Shown here piece by piece: positions 35,606 through 45,800 of a stretch of DNA of 64,000 bases. The stretch lies in assembly GCA_023055425.1 (NCBI GenBank), contig JALGPY010000010.1:17457363-17521362 (forward strand). Reading direction: 5' to 3'. A program made the translations under genes and the position numbers. Numbering within the stretch: the first letter of the stretch is position 1; each line of letters starts with the position of its first letter. A model generated the notes under the pieces. The model searched no databases and was not told where the DNA came from. It saw only the letters and a program-made list of their open reading frames with translations. Source of the DNA: Linanthus parryae. Its lineage: Eukaryota; Streptophyta; Magnoliopsida; Ericales; Polemoniaceae.

Positions 35606-36594
35606 ATGTCCTCTAAACAAACAAAAACTCCGACCCTATCTTCTGAAATTTTCAAGATGATGTCCTTGTTGAACCTTACTGAAAAGGAAAAACAAGGTGT
35701 TACCCTCCCAGCAGAACCGTTGATCGAGGGACAAGCAGAATGTCGAAAGAGCATCTTTGGTAAAGTCGTTATAACCAAAAATGTCAACTTTGGCAATCTT
35801 GAATGTTATGCCCAAAGCTTGGGACGACTCGGTGGGTTTCAAGGTAATTCCATTGGGTAACCATCTATATCAGCTTGTCTTTGAGCGTGATGACCAAGTG
35901 AAGACAATTCTGGAGACGCAATCGTGGTTTTACAGGGGTGCCATGATAGTTATGGAGCAGGGTATCCTTGGAAGAAGATGCGGGACTGCTCCTATGACGG
36001 AGCTTATCTTTGGGTGCAAGTTTGGATTTTGTCCAGGATTGTTACGCTAAAAAAGTCGGTAAAGTAATTGGGTCCACCTTGGGTCGTTTTCCCATTGTTG
36101 TTGTTCCTACTCGTGGTATACTTGTTGGAAAATGTATCCGCGTGAAGGTTTGCGTTCGGATTGCCGAACCATTACTCCGTGCTTGTTCAGTCACCCTTTT
36201 GGAAGACCGTTCGGAGTGGGTGTTGTTGAAATATGAGAAGTTACCACGTTTATGCAATTTCTGCGGGCATATGGGGCACGAAATGCGTGATTGTGATGAA
36301 GTGATTGCTAAAAATATCCCGTTGGATGCAATCGCGCAAAATTATGGTCATTGGATGACAGCAACTGCCATGTCAGACTATGTGATGGGTTATAACACAG
36401 ATTCGTCTTCTGCTTTTGGCCCTTTCACTATCCCAAAATATTGCAACATCCCCCCGAGTTGTTGTTCCAATCCCAACGGAAAACAAAGACTACACTGGTG
36501 GCATCGCGGAGAAGGTGATGATGAAGAAATCGACCCTGATTCAGACGAGGGACAGTTCATGCTTCGACAATTGGAAAAGGAATCTGATCTGTAA
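35606..36594 (+). pseudogene. LINE ORF1 (DUF4283 and CCHC zinc knuckle)
   Basis: The frame opens at ATG 35606 in a good context (CCACCATGT). About 65 codons in, it shifts by one base (near 35800) into a frame carrying the rest of the DUF4283-like domain, ending with WFYRGAMIVMEQG. A second shift near 36000-36060 leads into the frame 36010-36594. That frame ends the nucleic-acid-binding region and carries CNFCGHMGHEMRDC, a C-x2-C-x4-H-x4-C knuckle. ORF1 proteins of plant L1 elements bind their own RNA. The two shifts make it non-functional. Confidence 0.75.
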
Positions 36595-36834
36595 TTACTA
36601 AATGAAGCCATAATTGATTCTTCGGTTAATGATGGTGATGATGAATACAATGGCCAAGACCTGATTCCACTGTCTGGGGGCAGTAGAACAGATATGACTA
36701 TGGAAACCATGGAAATTTTTGGAAGGCGCAATTTTATTGAAGGTTCTGAAGACGGAGTGAAGAAACACAAGGGAGATAGAGATATTTCTCTCTCCCCCCA
36801 AACGGCAGAGGCTGGTGTGAACCAGCCCTACTGG

Positions 36835-37545
36835 TCCAATGAGAACCCTCTGTTGGAACGTTCGGGGTTCGGGGAGTACCTCAACATTCCAAATTTTGAA
36901 CTATCTTGTAGGGATCGGAAACCTGAGATGTTGCTCATAATGGAAACCAAACTTCTGGTCCTAAATCAGAGTCTTTGCCTTAAAAATTGGGCTTTCAGGA
37001 AGGTTTTGATGTTCCTCAATATGGTCTTAGTGGAGTCCTAAGTCTGATGTGCACTAGAGATGTGGACCACCTGAGATTGATTCAATTCCATATTATTTTA
37101 CCGGATTTTACGGCAATCCGATAAAACATAATTGCAGTTATTCGAAACTCGTCTGGTGATTTGGTGCTGGCGATGGCCTACCCTATCCGCTTCAACAAAG
37201 ATTCATTGATGGCTGAAGCTTATGCCACCATAGCCGCCGTCAAAGGTGCTCTATCCAGAGGCTTTGTGTCGCTGGTTATCCAATCGGATAATCAAACCCT
37301 GAATGGCCACTTGTAGAGGACGCTTTGTGCGTGCCACGCAAATGAGAAACTTAGGGTTCTCAACCATTTAAAGGAGCTGTTCTCGTCTTTTAGCTCAATT
37401 AGGGTTTGTTGGTATAAAATTTCTTCTAATACACTTGCTCATAAACTAGCTATGTTGGGCTTGGGCTCTTTAGATTTTAACTATTGGGCTATTACTTGTC
37501 CCACTAGCTTGTATAAAGTTTGGGCTGCTGATAAAGTCAATATCT
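36835..37545 (+). pseudogene. LINE ORF2 remnant: endonuclease start joined to RNase H end
   Basis: The frame containing RDRKPEMLLIMETK (about 36910-36955) is the opening of the LINE endonuclease, ending at a stop near 37040. Only about 100 bases later comes a segment reading MAEAYATIAAVKGALSRGF and IQSDNQTL, the core of the RNase H-like domain that closes ORF2 in many plant L1 elements. One stop (TAG near 37315) interrupts it. Roughly the whole reverse transcriptase is missing, so a deletion of more than 2 kb joined the two ends. Confidence 0.7.
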
Positions 37546-37641
37546 AAATAAAGTACAAGCTTTTCTAAAAAACAAAATGAGTAGAATTAGAACTTAATTA
37601 CATTATTAACCTTGAAAATGAAATTGGACAACCTAATTGGG

Positions 37642-37791
37642 GAGAATTTCTTTAGTGCTCCAAAACAGCACCACGTGGTGCTCTACTTCCAAACAGAGTG
37701 CTCACTTATACAAACTACCAGTGATTGGCACATACTCATTGTTTGTAGAGCGCCACGTGGATCTAATTTTGTAGCACTAAAAAAATTCTTC
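37642..37791. mobile_element. Short MITE of unassigned family
   Basis: The two ends are inverted copies over about 45 bp: GAGAATTTCTTTAGTGCT at the left against the complement of AGCACTAAAAAAATTCTTC at the right. Both continue into a CCACGTGG-containing segment. The target duplication is unclear. Confidence 0.6.
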
Positions 37792-38729
37792 AAATATGAA
37801 TTCGTAAATAAACTCTTAAATGTAAATGTCTCAATATTTCGAAAGAAACTCTAATGACGAGCTATGCCTTGTTCCACCAGAAAAAAAGAGATCACTATTT
37901 TTAAATTAATGTGGAAAAATTATTTGGCAAAAGAAACTGAGTGCACGTTTGGTTGCAGATTTTAATCTCCAAAAGATACAGTGTCATTTGTTTCATATAT
38001 TTTTTGAGCCAACTTTTTGTTTAAGGTAGCTAATAATTGACATATTATATAGTTTCCATTTTTGGAGTTCTTTTAGGTATATCTTTCTGAAATACATACT
38101 CTACCATTTTCTTTATGCATGAAGTGTTAATTTTTGTTAACGCACAACATCTTAGACGTACAATTCATGCATTTCTTTCTCTAAATAGGGGTCCAAATTG
38201 ACATTTTTACCATTTTAGTAACATTTCTTTCTCTAAATAGGACGTCAATTCAACCTAACTTACATGTACCTTTTTACGGTTTGTTATTTTATCTAGAAGT
38301 TTAATTTATGGTTCTTATTTTACTCTTTCCTCTTTTTGGCCAAATTACGTTTTTTCAACTATTTAAGTCCTGCTTGTTGAACTGATTTCGTATGTTATGG
38401 ATTATCGAGTGTTTTCATAAAACTTAAAGAGATTTCTCTTGTAATTTTCCTACTGATTGGATATTCATGCCGCTCGATAAACGCCTCGATTTGGTTCGAC
38501 TTCATTTGGCATTAAAGTTCAGACCTCCGTGGAAAGAAGATCATCAACAACAATGGTTCTTGGACGTCCTTGCGGTCGTAGGTGATAGCTTGAAAATGGA
38601 ATTAGTGTGGGACATCTCTTTACCATCGATTCTAACCCTGTGAGAGTTGAGTTTGCCAATTTTCATCCTATTTTCCACTTGATACGAGGCAGAGACTTTG
38701 AGGACATAATTGGTAGATTTGAGTATTTT
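37792..38729. other. No gene recognised
   Basis: AT-rich sequence between the MITE and the Athila LTR. CTTTCTCTAAATAGG occurs twice (38175 and 38227). The true left end of the Athila LTR may lie inside this stretch. Confidence 0.4.
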
Positions 38730-38878
38730 CATGCATAATTGTGTTTATTGGATATGATCGCGGGTACATGTTATTGTGTGCAGGTAACAGGTGCCGAGAA
38801 ATGCATGGAATTGGCTTGGATTTGGAGGCAGCGTATCAAGTAAGCTGAGCAGAAAAAGACGCGTAAAAGTTAACTCCG

Positions 38879-39184
38879 TGCGTTCAGACGCAGGATCCCT
38901 GCGTTCAGACGCACAACACGGCAGCAGAGGAAGCAAGGAAAAAAAGGCAGAAGAAAAGCTAACTCTGTGCGTTCAGACGAACAGACCTGCATTCAAACGC
39001 AGGACTTGACTCCAGAATCGCGAAAGCCAAGGGGTGCGTCCAAACGCACTGGGTGCGTTCAGACGCACAAGTCCGAGAAGCCAGAAGGAAAGATGAGAAA
39101 ATCAGCCAAGGCCTGCGTTCAAACACAGGAGACATGCGTTCAGACGCACTGCGTTCAAACGCAGGAAAGCTGCGTTCGAACGCA
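38879..39184 (+). promoter_or_regulatory. Array of ten 14-bp palindromes in the Athila LTR
   Basis: Ten copies of TGCGTTC(A/G)(A/G)ACGCA start at 38879, 38900, 38968, 38988, 39035, 39054, 39114, 39135, 39150 and 39171. Half-sites TGCGTT and AACGCA are conserved while spacer lengths vary. It lies 86 bp upstream of a TATA box. The same motif fills 60810-61345. Confidence 0.8.
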
Positions 39185-39269
39185 CGATGGGTTTCCAGAA
39201 GCTTCTAGGACGGATTTTTTGCAGGGGTAGAACAGGGATTTCGGGCATCAGTTTTAGAGACTGTGGCAG

Positions 39270-39277
39270 TATAAAAG
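39270..39277 (+). promoter_or_regulatory. Athila LTR TATA box
   Basis: TATAAAAG lies downstream of the palindrome array, placed to start the genomic transcript about 30 bp later. Confidence 0.65.
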
Positions 39278-39601
39278 GAGGTGTCCCAGCATAGAATTAG
39301 GGTCACACATACACAATCATCATCACAGCAACCGGTATCAGAGCCGTCGGGATTGGAGCAGAGCAGGATTGGAGCAGTTTTCAGTATTCAGCCATAAACC
39401 CGTTTGATCTTTCTTTTTTCTTTTACGGAACATTGTTTTTCAATAATGTACGCTAGCTAAACCTTTTACCTAGGTTCTCGGTGAACCTAGGGTTTATGAA
39501 TTCAGCAGTATGGTCTGTTTGATTTTCAGATGCAGGACTAGTTGGAAGTCTTAATACAGAATTGGATTGTTTATTATCTTGTCTTTGATTTTATATACAT
39601 G

Positions 39602-40229
39602 TGTAGATAGTGCTTTCTGAGCTGACAGATCTTGGCCACGTGGCAACCATCCAGCACACCATATTGTGCTCCACACACACTGGATCACCAGCCGCGCTGA
39701 TCCATGTGGGGGCTGCGAGACAGAGCCCTCGCATACCACTGCACGGGACTTGTAGGGACTTAGTGGTTTGGAGGCTAGAGTAAGTCATGTCGCGTGCGAG
39801 CCAAGCCCGCGCGTGACCTTTAGTAACTGCTTTTGAGAGATTTATGGCACGAGCTCCTTAAACCCGGTCAATCCGGTCAAACCCGGTCAACCTCGTAACA
39901 GTTCCGGTATTCGCGCATAACGTGCTGTAACGGTCCCTATATAGGCGGACGAACGTGCCGTTGCGGTTAAGCTAATTAAGCCGCCATTGATGGGTGCATT
40001 AACCACACTGCAACGGTCACATTCTCCGTTATATATAGGACGTTAACCTTTCCATACAAAGGAGGACACACTAGCCATACGCGGAAGCTCTGCCAAGCCT
40101 CTGTCTCTCTCTCAGACATTACTACTGCCTTACTCTCTCCCTACACACAACCCAACTCTTCCTGTGCCATCTCTGATCCTCTACTTACGGTGTACACGGA
40201 GGTCTCCCCGCCGGAATCTCTTGTGCACA
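39602..40229 (+). repeat. Tat 5' LTR
   Basis: 628 bp, TGTAGATAG...GTGCACA. Candidate TATA boxes are CTATATAG at 39938 and TATATATA at 40030. GTAACGG/CAACGG words recur upstream of them. Confidence 0.93.
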
Positions 40230-40232
40230 TTT

Positions 40233-40250
40233 TGGTGAACCCGACGTGAA
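40233..40250 (+). other. Tat primer binding site
   Basis: TGGTGAACCCGACGTGAA begins three bases after the LTR and starts with the TGG expected to pair with a tRNA CCA end. I did not assign the tRNA species. Confidence 0.65.
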
Positions 40251-40269
40251 CTTACCAACAAAAGCAACC

Positions 40270-42882
40270 ATGTCTCAGGAGGATGATATCAGCAACAGAT
40301 CGCCTTCCACCGAAGCTGCCTCAGGAGAGGAGACTCGCCGCACTCCCACGACCACCGGTGAGGCCCCGACGCTAGAATCCTTGGACGCCACCATCCAAGG
40401 TCAGGCGAAAGCCCTCAAAGCTCAATCTGCGCAGTTAGAACGGATCATGGCTGTCTGGGGGACTCTTGCACCGAACCCTACGCAAGCCGCCGCCGTTTCT
40501 CCGGGAGGGGGAGCCCCTACCGCTCCAGGACTGGGAGTGTCAACCACACCTCCCAACCCTAATCTGCAGACTCCACCGGCGACTACGCAGCTACCTTCAA
40601 TCCAAGGGTCAACAGCTCAAATGTTGCCTCTCACTGCTCTTGCTCCTCAGCCTCCGGCTCTGGTACCTAACCTGGCTTCACAATATCCCTTGCCTCCCCC
40701 AACGGAAATCTGGGGCAATGCGAACTGCCAATATGTCCCCAATCCTCCGGCGGCATACGTGTCGCCTCCGCCTGCGGCAACCCCTCCTCCTGTTACCGAG
40801 GGAAACATTCCAGAATGTATGACGTCCCTGCAGAAGCGCATGGACACTATTCTGGCTCACCAATCGTTCGCGGATACCATCATCCCGAAGCTAGACAACG
40901 ATCCAACTATCCCGCGAGAGATCTATCTCATGCCTAACCCGGTGGGGTACAAGGCTCCAAAATGGGACAAGTTCGAAGATGTCAACGGAAAAGCTCATGA
41001 ACATGTCATGCGTTTCATCGATGTCATGGGGCCGTATGGAGCTGATCCCAAACTGCTGATGCAAGAATTCCCGAAGTCTTTGGGAAACGTGGCGTACAAG
41101 TGGTACAGGACGTTGGAAGCTGAGTCCGTCAAGACTTGGGACGACATGGTCCAAAAGTTCTACACCAAGTTCTTCCAGATGGAGGAAAAGATGACAATGA
41201 TCCACCTCTCGCGGATGTATCAGAAGCGCGAAGAGGACGGGATAAATTTCATCAAGAAGTTCAGGGCGAAGTCCTTGGAGTGCAAAGATCCGATGCTCGA
41301 AAGTCGGCTCGTAGAGATATGCCTGCAGTGCATGCAAGATGAATACAAAGGTATGCTCATCAACCTGCAAACACCTACGTTTTCAAAGCTAATCGAATGC
41401 ACGAAGAACATCGAGCCTATAGTGGAGAGGCAGAAAAAGAAAAACGCTCCGGAGCGATCTTCGAGCGGTACTACCTACAAGATTGGGAGATTCAGTTACA
41501 AGAGGGGACGCGAAGCTGAAGTCAATACAGTTTCACCCCAGAAGCAGGCGAAGATTGTGAACTTCGACGCACCACCTCTGCCATGTTCGGTGGAAGAAGC
41601 AAGCGACCTCTGCAGGCAATGGCGCAAGGACGGTGTCCTACCGCCGCTCGAGAAGGCACCCTCCAAAGAGATGGTGAGGGACCCGAAGTGGTGTGAGTAC
41701 CACGGCAAGGTCATGCATCCCACTGCGGACTGTAAGAAGCTCATGATTGTATTCAACCAAAAGATGAAAAACGGCGAGCTGATCGTCAGCGATCACAGGA
41801 AGGCTGTGCGCAATAATCCACTTCCTGCCCACGCAGAGCAAGACTCGAAAGGTAAAGAGGTCGCCATGATCTCGATTGTAGATCTGGAAGAAGTCGCAGA
41901 GGATGGTCTACCCATCATTGCCGAAGTCCATGACGATGAGGACTACAACATAGACACGGAGGATGAACGTGCCGACCAGATGAAGGGGTCGCACGGCTTC
42001 AACAGATTCTTCGACGAGATGAACTTCTCGAAGAAATGCCGGACAGAAATGACGAAAGCAATCTTGAGGATAGCGGAGGACTACGAGGAGGATCTTGTAG
42101 TCTCCAACGGGAAAGTCATCCGGGCGTCTCGCCCTACAGAAAAGATTATGACCTTTTCTACCAGCGACAAAAAGACAGATGCGAGCCACCAGAGGCCTCT
42201 GTATGTGACGGCCATCATCAATGGCGTCGGGTTCAAAAGAGCATTCGTCGATGGAAGAGCAGCGGTCAACGTCGTTTCGCTTCACACACTGAAGCTAGCA
42301 GGGATCCCCGAGTACAAGATTGTCAGGCGTCCATCTCCGCTGATGGGATTTGGAAGCGACTCCAGAATGACGATAGGATGGATCCGCCTGGGCGTCCAGA
42401 TCGGCAAAATCAAGTGCTCAGCGAAGTTCTATGTCATAGATGCGAACACTACGTATCACGTGATCATAGGCCGAGCCTGGATTCATCGCTTTGACGCGGT
42501 CCCTTCAACAGCTCACCAAGTCATGAAAGCTATCTGGAACGACAGAATAGTCGAGATACCGGCTTCAACGAATCCATTCAATATGGATGAAGCGCATCTC
42601 AGCGAGGCGGTGTGGTTCACCGAGATGGCGGACGAGCAAACACCAGGACCATTCAACCCTACTCCTTTACCCCTATGGGAAGATATCAAGGATCAGTCAC
42701 CTGCGGGAGTGATGGTGACAAGGGAGGATGCCAAGGAAAAGCCGCCCACACGGGGAGAGGCGCCGCGAATTGCTTACCAACGAAAGAACGTATATACTAT
42801 GAAGAGAATAACAAAGCATGACCCTGAAGGCAAAGAGATAGAGAGTTTCTACGCCAACGGGAAGAAATGCTATCGCATTTGA
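40270..42882 (+). CDS. Tat gag-protease polyprotein
   Basis: 870 residues from ATG 40270 (context AACCATGT); the longer frame to 40246 lacks an ATG. The first 200 residues are Pro/Ala-rich and low complexity. The retrotransposon gag (capsid) domain follows at about residues 235-390, including PKSLGNVAYKWYRTL and FYTKFFQMEEKMT. CEYHGKVMHPTADC near 480 fits a C-x2-H-x4-H-x4-C knuckle. The aspartic protease lies at about 645-760, with FVDGRAAVNV in place of the usual D-[GS]-G motif and IIGRAWIH near its end. The frame ends in TGA at 42880, and the pol frame follows in the same register. It would form the particle shell and process the polyprotein. Confidence 0.88.
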   Translation: MSQEDDISNRSPSTEAASGEETRRTPTTTGEAPTLESLDATIQGQAKALKAQSAQLERIMAVWGTLAPNPTQAAAVSPGGGAPTAPGLGVSTTPPNPNLQTPPATTQLPSIQGSTAQMLPLTALAPQPPALVPNLASQYPLPPPTEIWGNANCQYVPNPPAAYVSPPPAATPPPVTEGNIPECMTSLQKRMDTILAHQSFADTIIPKLDNDPTIPREIYLMPNPVGYKAPKWDKFEDVNGKAHEHVMRFIDVMGPYGADPKLLMQEFPKSLGNVAYKWYRTLEAESVKTWDDMVQKFYTKFFQMEEKMTMIHLSRMYQKREEDGINFIKKFRAKSLECKDPMLESRLVEICLQCMQDEYKGMLINLQTPTFSKLIECTKNIEPIVERQKKKNAPERSSSGTTYKIGRFSYKRGREAEVNTVSPQKQAKIVNFDAPPLPCSVEEASDLCRQWRKDGVLPPLEKAPSKEMVRDPKWCEYHGKVMHPTADCKKLMIVFNQKMKNGELIVSDHRKAVRNNPLPAHAEQDSKGKEVAMISIVDLEEVAEDGLPIIAEVHDDEDYNIDTEDERADQMKGSHGFNRFFDEMNFSKKCRTEMTKAILRIAEDYEEDLVVSNGKVIRASRPTEKIMTFSTSDKKTDASHQRPLYVTAIINGVGFKRAFVDGRAAVNVVSLHTLKLAGIPEYKIVRRPSPLMGFGSDSRMTIGWIRLGVQIGKIKCSAKFYVIDANTTYHVIIGRAWIHRFDAVPSTAHQVMKAIWNDRIVEIPASTNPFNMDEAHLSEAVWFTEMADEQTPGPFNPTPLPLWEDIKDQSPAGVMVTREDAKEKPPTRGEAPRIAYQRKNVYTMKRITKHDPEGKEIESFYANGKKCYRI

Positions 42883-42894
42883 AGGCGCGCGGGG

Positions 42895-45800
42895 ATGTCC
42901 TCACACGGGCATGGGGATATCCCTGGGCAAATCAACCAAATCGAGCAGATTGTGGTAACGGAAAAGCCAATGCAAAGCGCTCCAGACGAGAAGCTCAAAG
43001 AAGCACCCGAATGCATGGAAGACAGACACAGACCACAGAAGCAAGAGCTAAAAGAAGTGTTCCTAAGCCCGAACGAAGAAAAGAAGAGGCCAGTCTTCTT
43101 AAGCGCGGACCTCACAAGCGAGGAGGAGCAAGGACTACTGCAGCTCCTGAATGAGTACAAAGACGTGTTCGCATGGGAGTATGATGAGATGCCCGGACTG
43201 GACACAAGCATCACCATACACCGGTTAGATATCATCCCGGGGTCTAAGCCGGTAAAACAGGGCACAAGAAGCTTCAGGCCGGAGCTTAACGTGAAGATCA
43301 AACAGGAGATTGTCAAACTCCTGGACGCCAGGTTCATAGAACCGAATCACCATCCCACATGGCTGGCCAATATTGTGCCGGTGGTAAAGAAGAATGGACA
43401 GCTTCGCATCTGCGTGGACTTCCGAGATCTCAATCGCTTCTGCCCCAAGGACGATTTTCCGCTTCCCAACATCGATTTGTTCATCGATTCGACAGCGGTT
43501 CATCGCATGTTCAGTTTCATGGACGGCTTCAGCGGGTACAACCAGATCAAGATGGACCCTGAAGATGCACGGAAAACCGCATTCATCACCCCAGTGGGAG
43601 TGTTCAACTACACGGTGATGCCCTTTGGTCTCAAAAACGCGGGTGCAACCTACCAGCGGGCCATGATGGCCCTATTCCACGACATGATGCACAAAGAAGT
43701 GGAGTTTTATGTAGATGACCTCGTGGTTAAATCCAAGCAGGAGGCAGATCACCTGGCAGATTTGCGGAAGGTGTTCAACAGATGCAGACGCTTTCAGCTG
43801 AAGATGAACCCTATGAAATGCACATTTGGGGGAACGTCAGGGAAATTCTTGGGATGTGTGGTACATCGTCAAGGAATCGAGCCTGACCCTGCGAAAGTTT
43901 CAGCCATCATCAGCATGACTCCGCCGCATGACCAGAGTGCCTTTAAGACATTCTTGGGGAAGCTATCGTATCTGCGAAGATTCATCCCAGCGATTGCCGA
44001 GATTACTTTCTGTTTCAGTAATCTTCTCAAAAAAGATGCCGCATACAGCTGGACTCCGGAGCACGAAGCTGTGTTCGGGATGCTAAAAGAACTGCTGACG
44101 TCTTCAAAAATAATGATCGCACCTCAGTTGGGATCACCGCTTTTGCTGTATCTGACGTCCACGAGGAAATCCATAGGAGCACTTTTGGCTCAGGAGTACG
44201 AGGTTCAAGAAAGGCCCATCTACTACATCTCTCGCATATTTCAGCCCGAAAAATCAAGGTACACGGACATTGAGCGTCATTGCCTTGCCCTATTCTTCAT
44301 AATAGAGAAGTTGAGACACTACTTTGCGTCGCACAAAGTGGTGGTGGTTACAAAGAGTGATCCTATACGATATTTTCTAACTCACACTACTCCTGAAGGA
44401 AGATTGGCAAAATGGTATATGACCATTTCCCAATTTGATATCACATGCGTTCGGCCGCGGGCGATCAAGTCGCAGGCGGTTGCGGATTTGTTGGCACAGT
44501 TCCCTGACAACAGTCATGAGCCTGTGATCGAAGAAGAACTCGAGGGACCTGAAATCTATGAAGTCGACGTACCCTATTGGACACTCCACTTCGATGGCTC
44601 GTCGACAAGGAAATGCGGAGGCATTGGGATAGTCTTGACCAAACCAGATGGAGAGGTCATACAGATGTCCGCCAAGCTTGACTTCGCAGTCACTAACAAC
44701 GAAGCAGAATATGAGGCTCTCATCGCGGGACTTCGTGCAGTGAAAGCTTTGGAAGTAAACAACTTGACAGTCATGGGGGACTCCAAGATAATTGTCAAGC
44801 AAGCCTCGGGCGAGTACGGTTTGAAGGAGATTAATCTTCTGTCCTACCGGAATTTGGTACAAAAGCTGGTGCAGCAATTCTGCGACGTTAGGTACGAGCA
44901 CAAGCCCCGAGCGGACAACAGGCATGCAGACGCTTTGGCCACCTTGGGATCCAAAGTTAGTACCGACAAATGTCCCGCAAGAATCTCGATCGAAGTGCGA
45001 ACATCGTCGGCGTTAACAGAAGGCGCATGCGACGATGAACACATTGACGATGCAGACTGGAGAAAGGCGATCTTACAAGCTATCGTAGAAGGCACAAGCA
45101 GCGAGAGCTGGGCACTCACAAAGGGGTATTGCATACTTGAAAACACCCTTTACTACAAGGGCCCTGGCGGAATACTTATGCGATACGTCTCCGAGCAAGA
45201 GGGACAACTGTTGCTAGAAAAGATTCACCAACATGCTTGCGGAGAAAGCGAAGTTTCAATCTATCGAAATGCTCAGAGATATGGCATTCACTGGCCAGAC
45301 ATGTCAACAGCCGCAACACTAATACAGGGAAAGTGCGAGAGTTGCGCACTGATCAAGGATTCTTTACTCATTGCTCTAACCGATGATGATGCGGAATGGA
45401 GGAAACCACACTTCGATTTTCTCACCCAGGGAACCATACCCGAAGCGAGGAAAGAAGCTGAGAAATTGAAGAGGAAAGCATCCCGATACGTGGTAGAAGA
45501 GAACCTGGTTTGGAGAAGAGGTCATGAGGGCAACTTGCTGCGATGTTTAGACGGCAAGGAAGCACAAGAAGTCATGGACCTTTCTCATCAGGTGGAACAC
45601 CAGGGAGGTGCGAAATTATGCAGGCAACTCCTCTCAATTGGATATTTCTGGCCCACGATGGAGGCTGATTGCCGCGCCAAAGTACGATGCTGCCAGGTGT
45701 GTCAATTCAAAGGGAACCTAGTGCACGCTTCTGCTGTAGATCTACACGCATTGGGAACGCCATGGCCATTTCACACATGGGCGTTGGATTTCATTGGTCC

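Larger units (their letters stand above)
35460..37560 (+). mobile_element. Internally deleted, decayed L1-type LINE
   Basis: The ordered parts are an ORF1 with a DUF4283-like domain and a CCHC knuckle (35606-36594), the start of an apurinic-like endonuclease (about 36840-37040), and the C-terminal RNase H domain (about 37140-37545). The reverse transcriptase that should separate the last two is absent. Stops and frameshifts occur throughout. AATAAA is present at about 37547. The exact ends and target duplication were not found. The domain set is that of plant L1-like LINEs. Confidence 0.75.
38730..39601 (+). repeat. Athila 5' LTR, left part (interrupted by the Tat element)
   Basis: The LTR continues after the Tat insertion at 54367-55061, where it ends CTGTCA before a primer site. 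It has a palindrome array (38879-39184), a TATA box (39270) and, downstream, TACCTAGGTTCTCGGTGAACC-type sequence usual for Athila leaders. The left boundary is approximate because the partner 3' LTR is outside the window. Confidence 0.6.

Noticed and set aside
38791..39230. Repetitive peptide frames (CVQTH, RSNA, AFKR words) over the palindrome arrays
   Set aside because: They arise from translating the 14-bp repeats in different frames; spacing is not a multiple of three and there is no start or family context.
40891..45146. Minus-strand frames of 100-180 codons within Tat gag-pol
   Set aside because: Shadows of the plus-strand polyprotein; no family motif.
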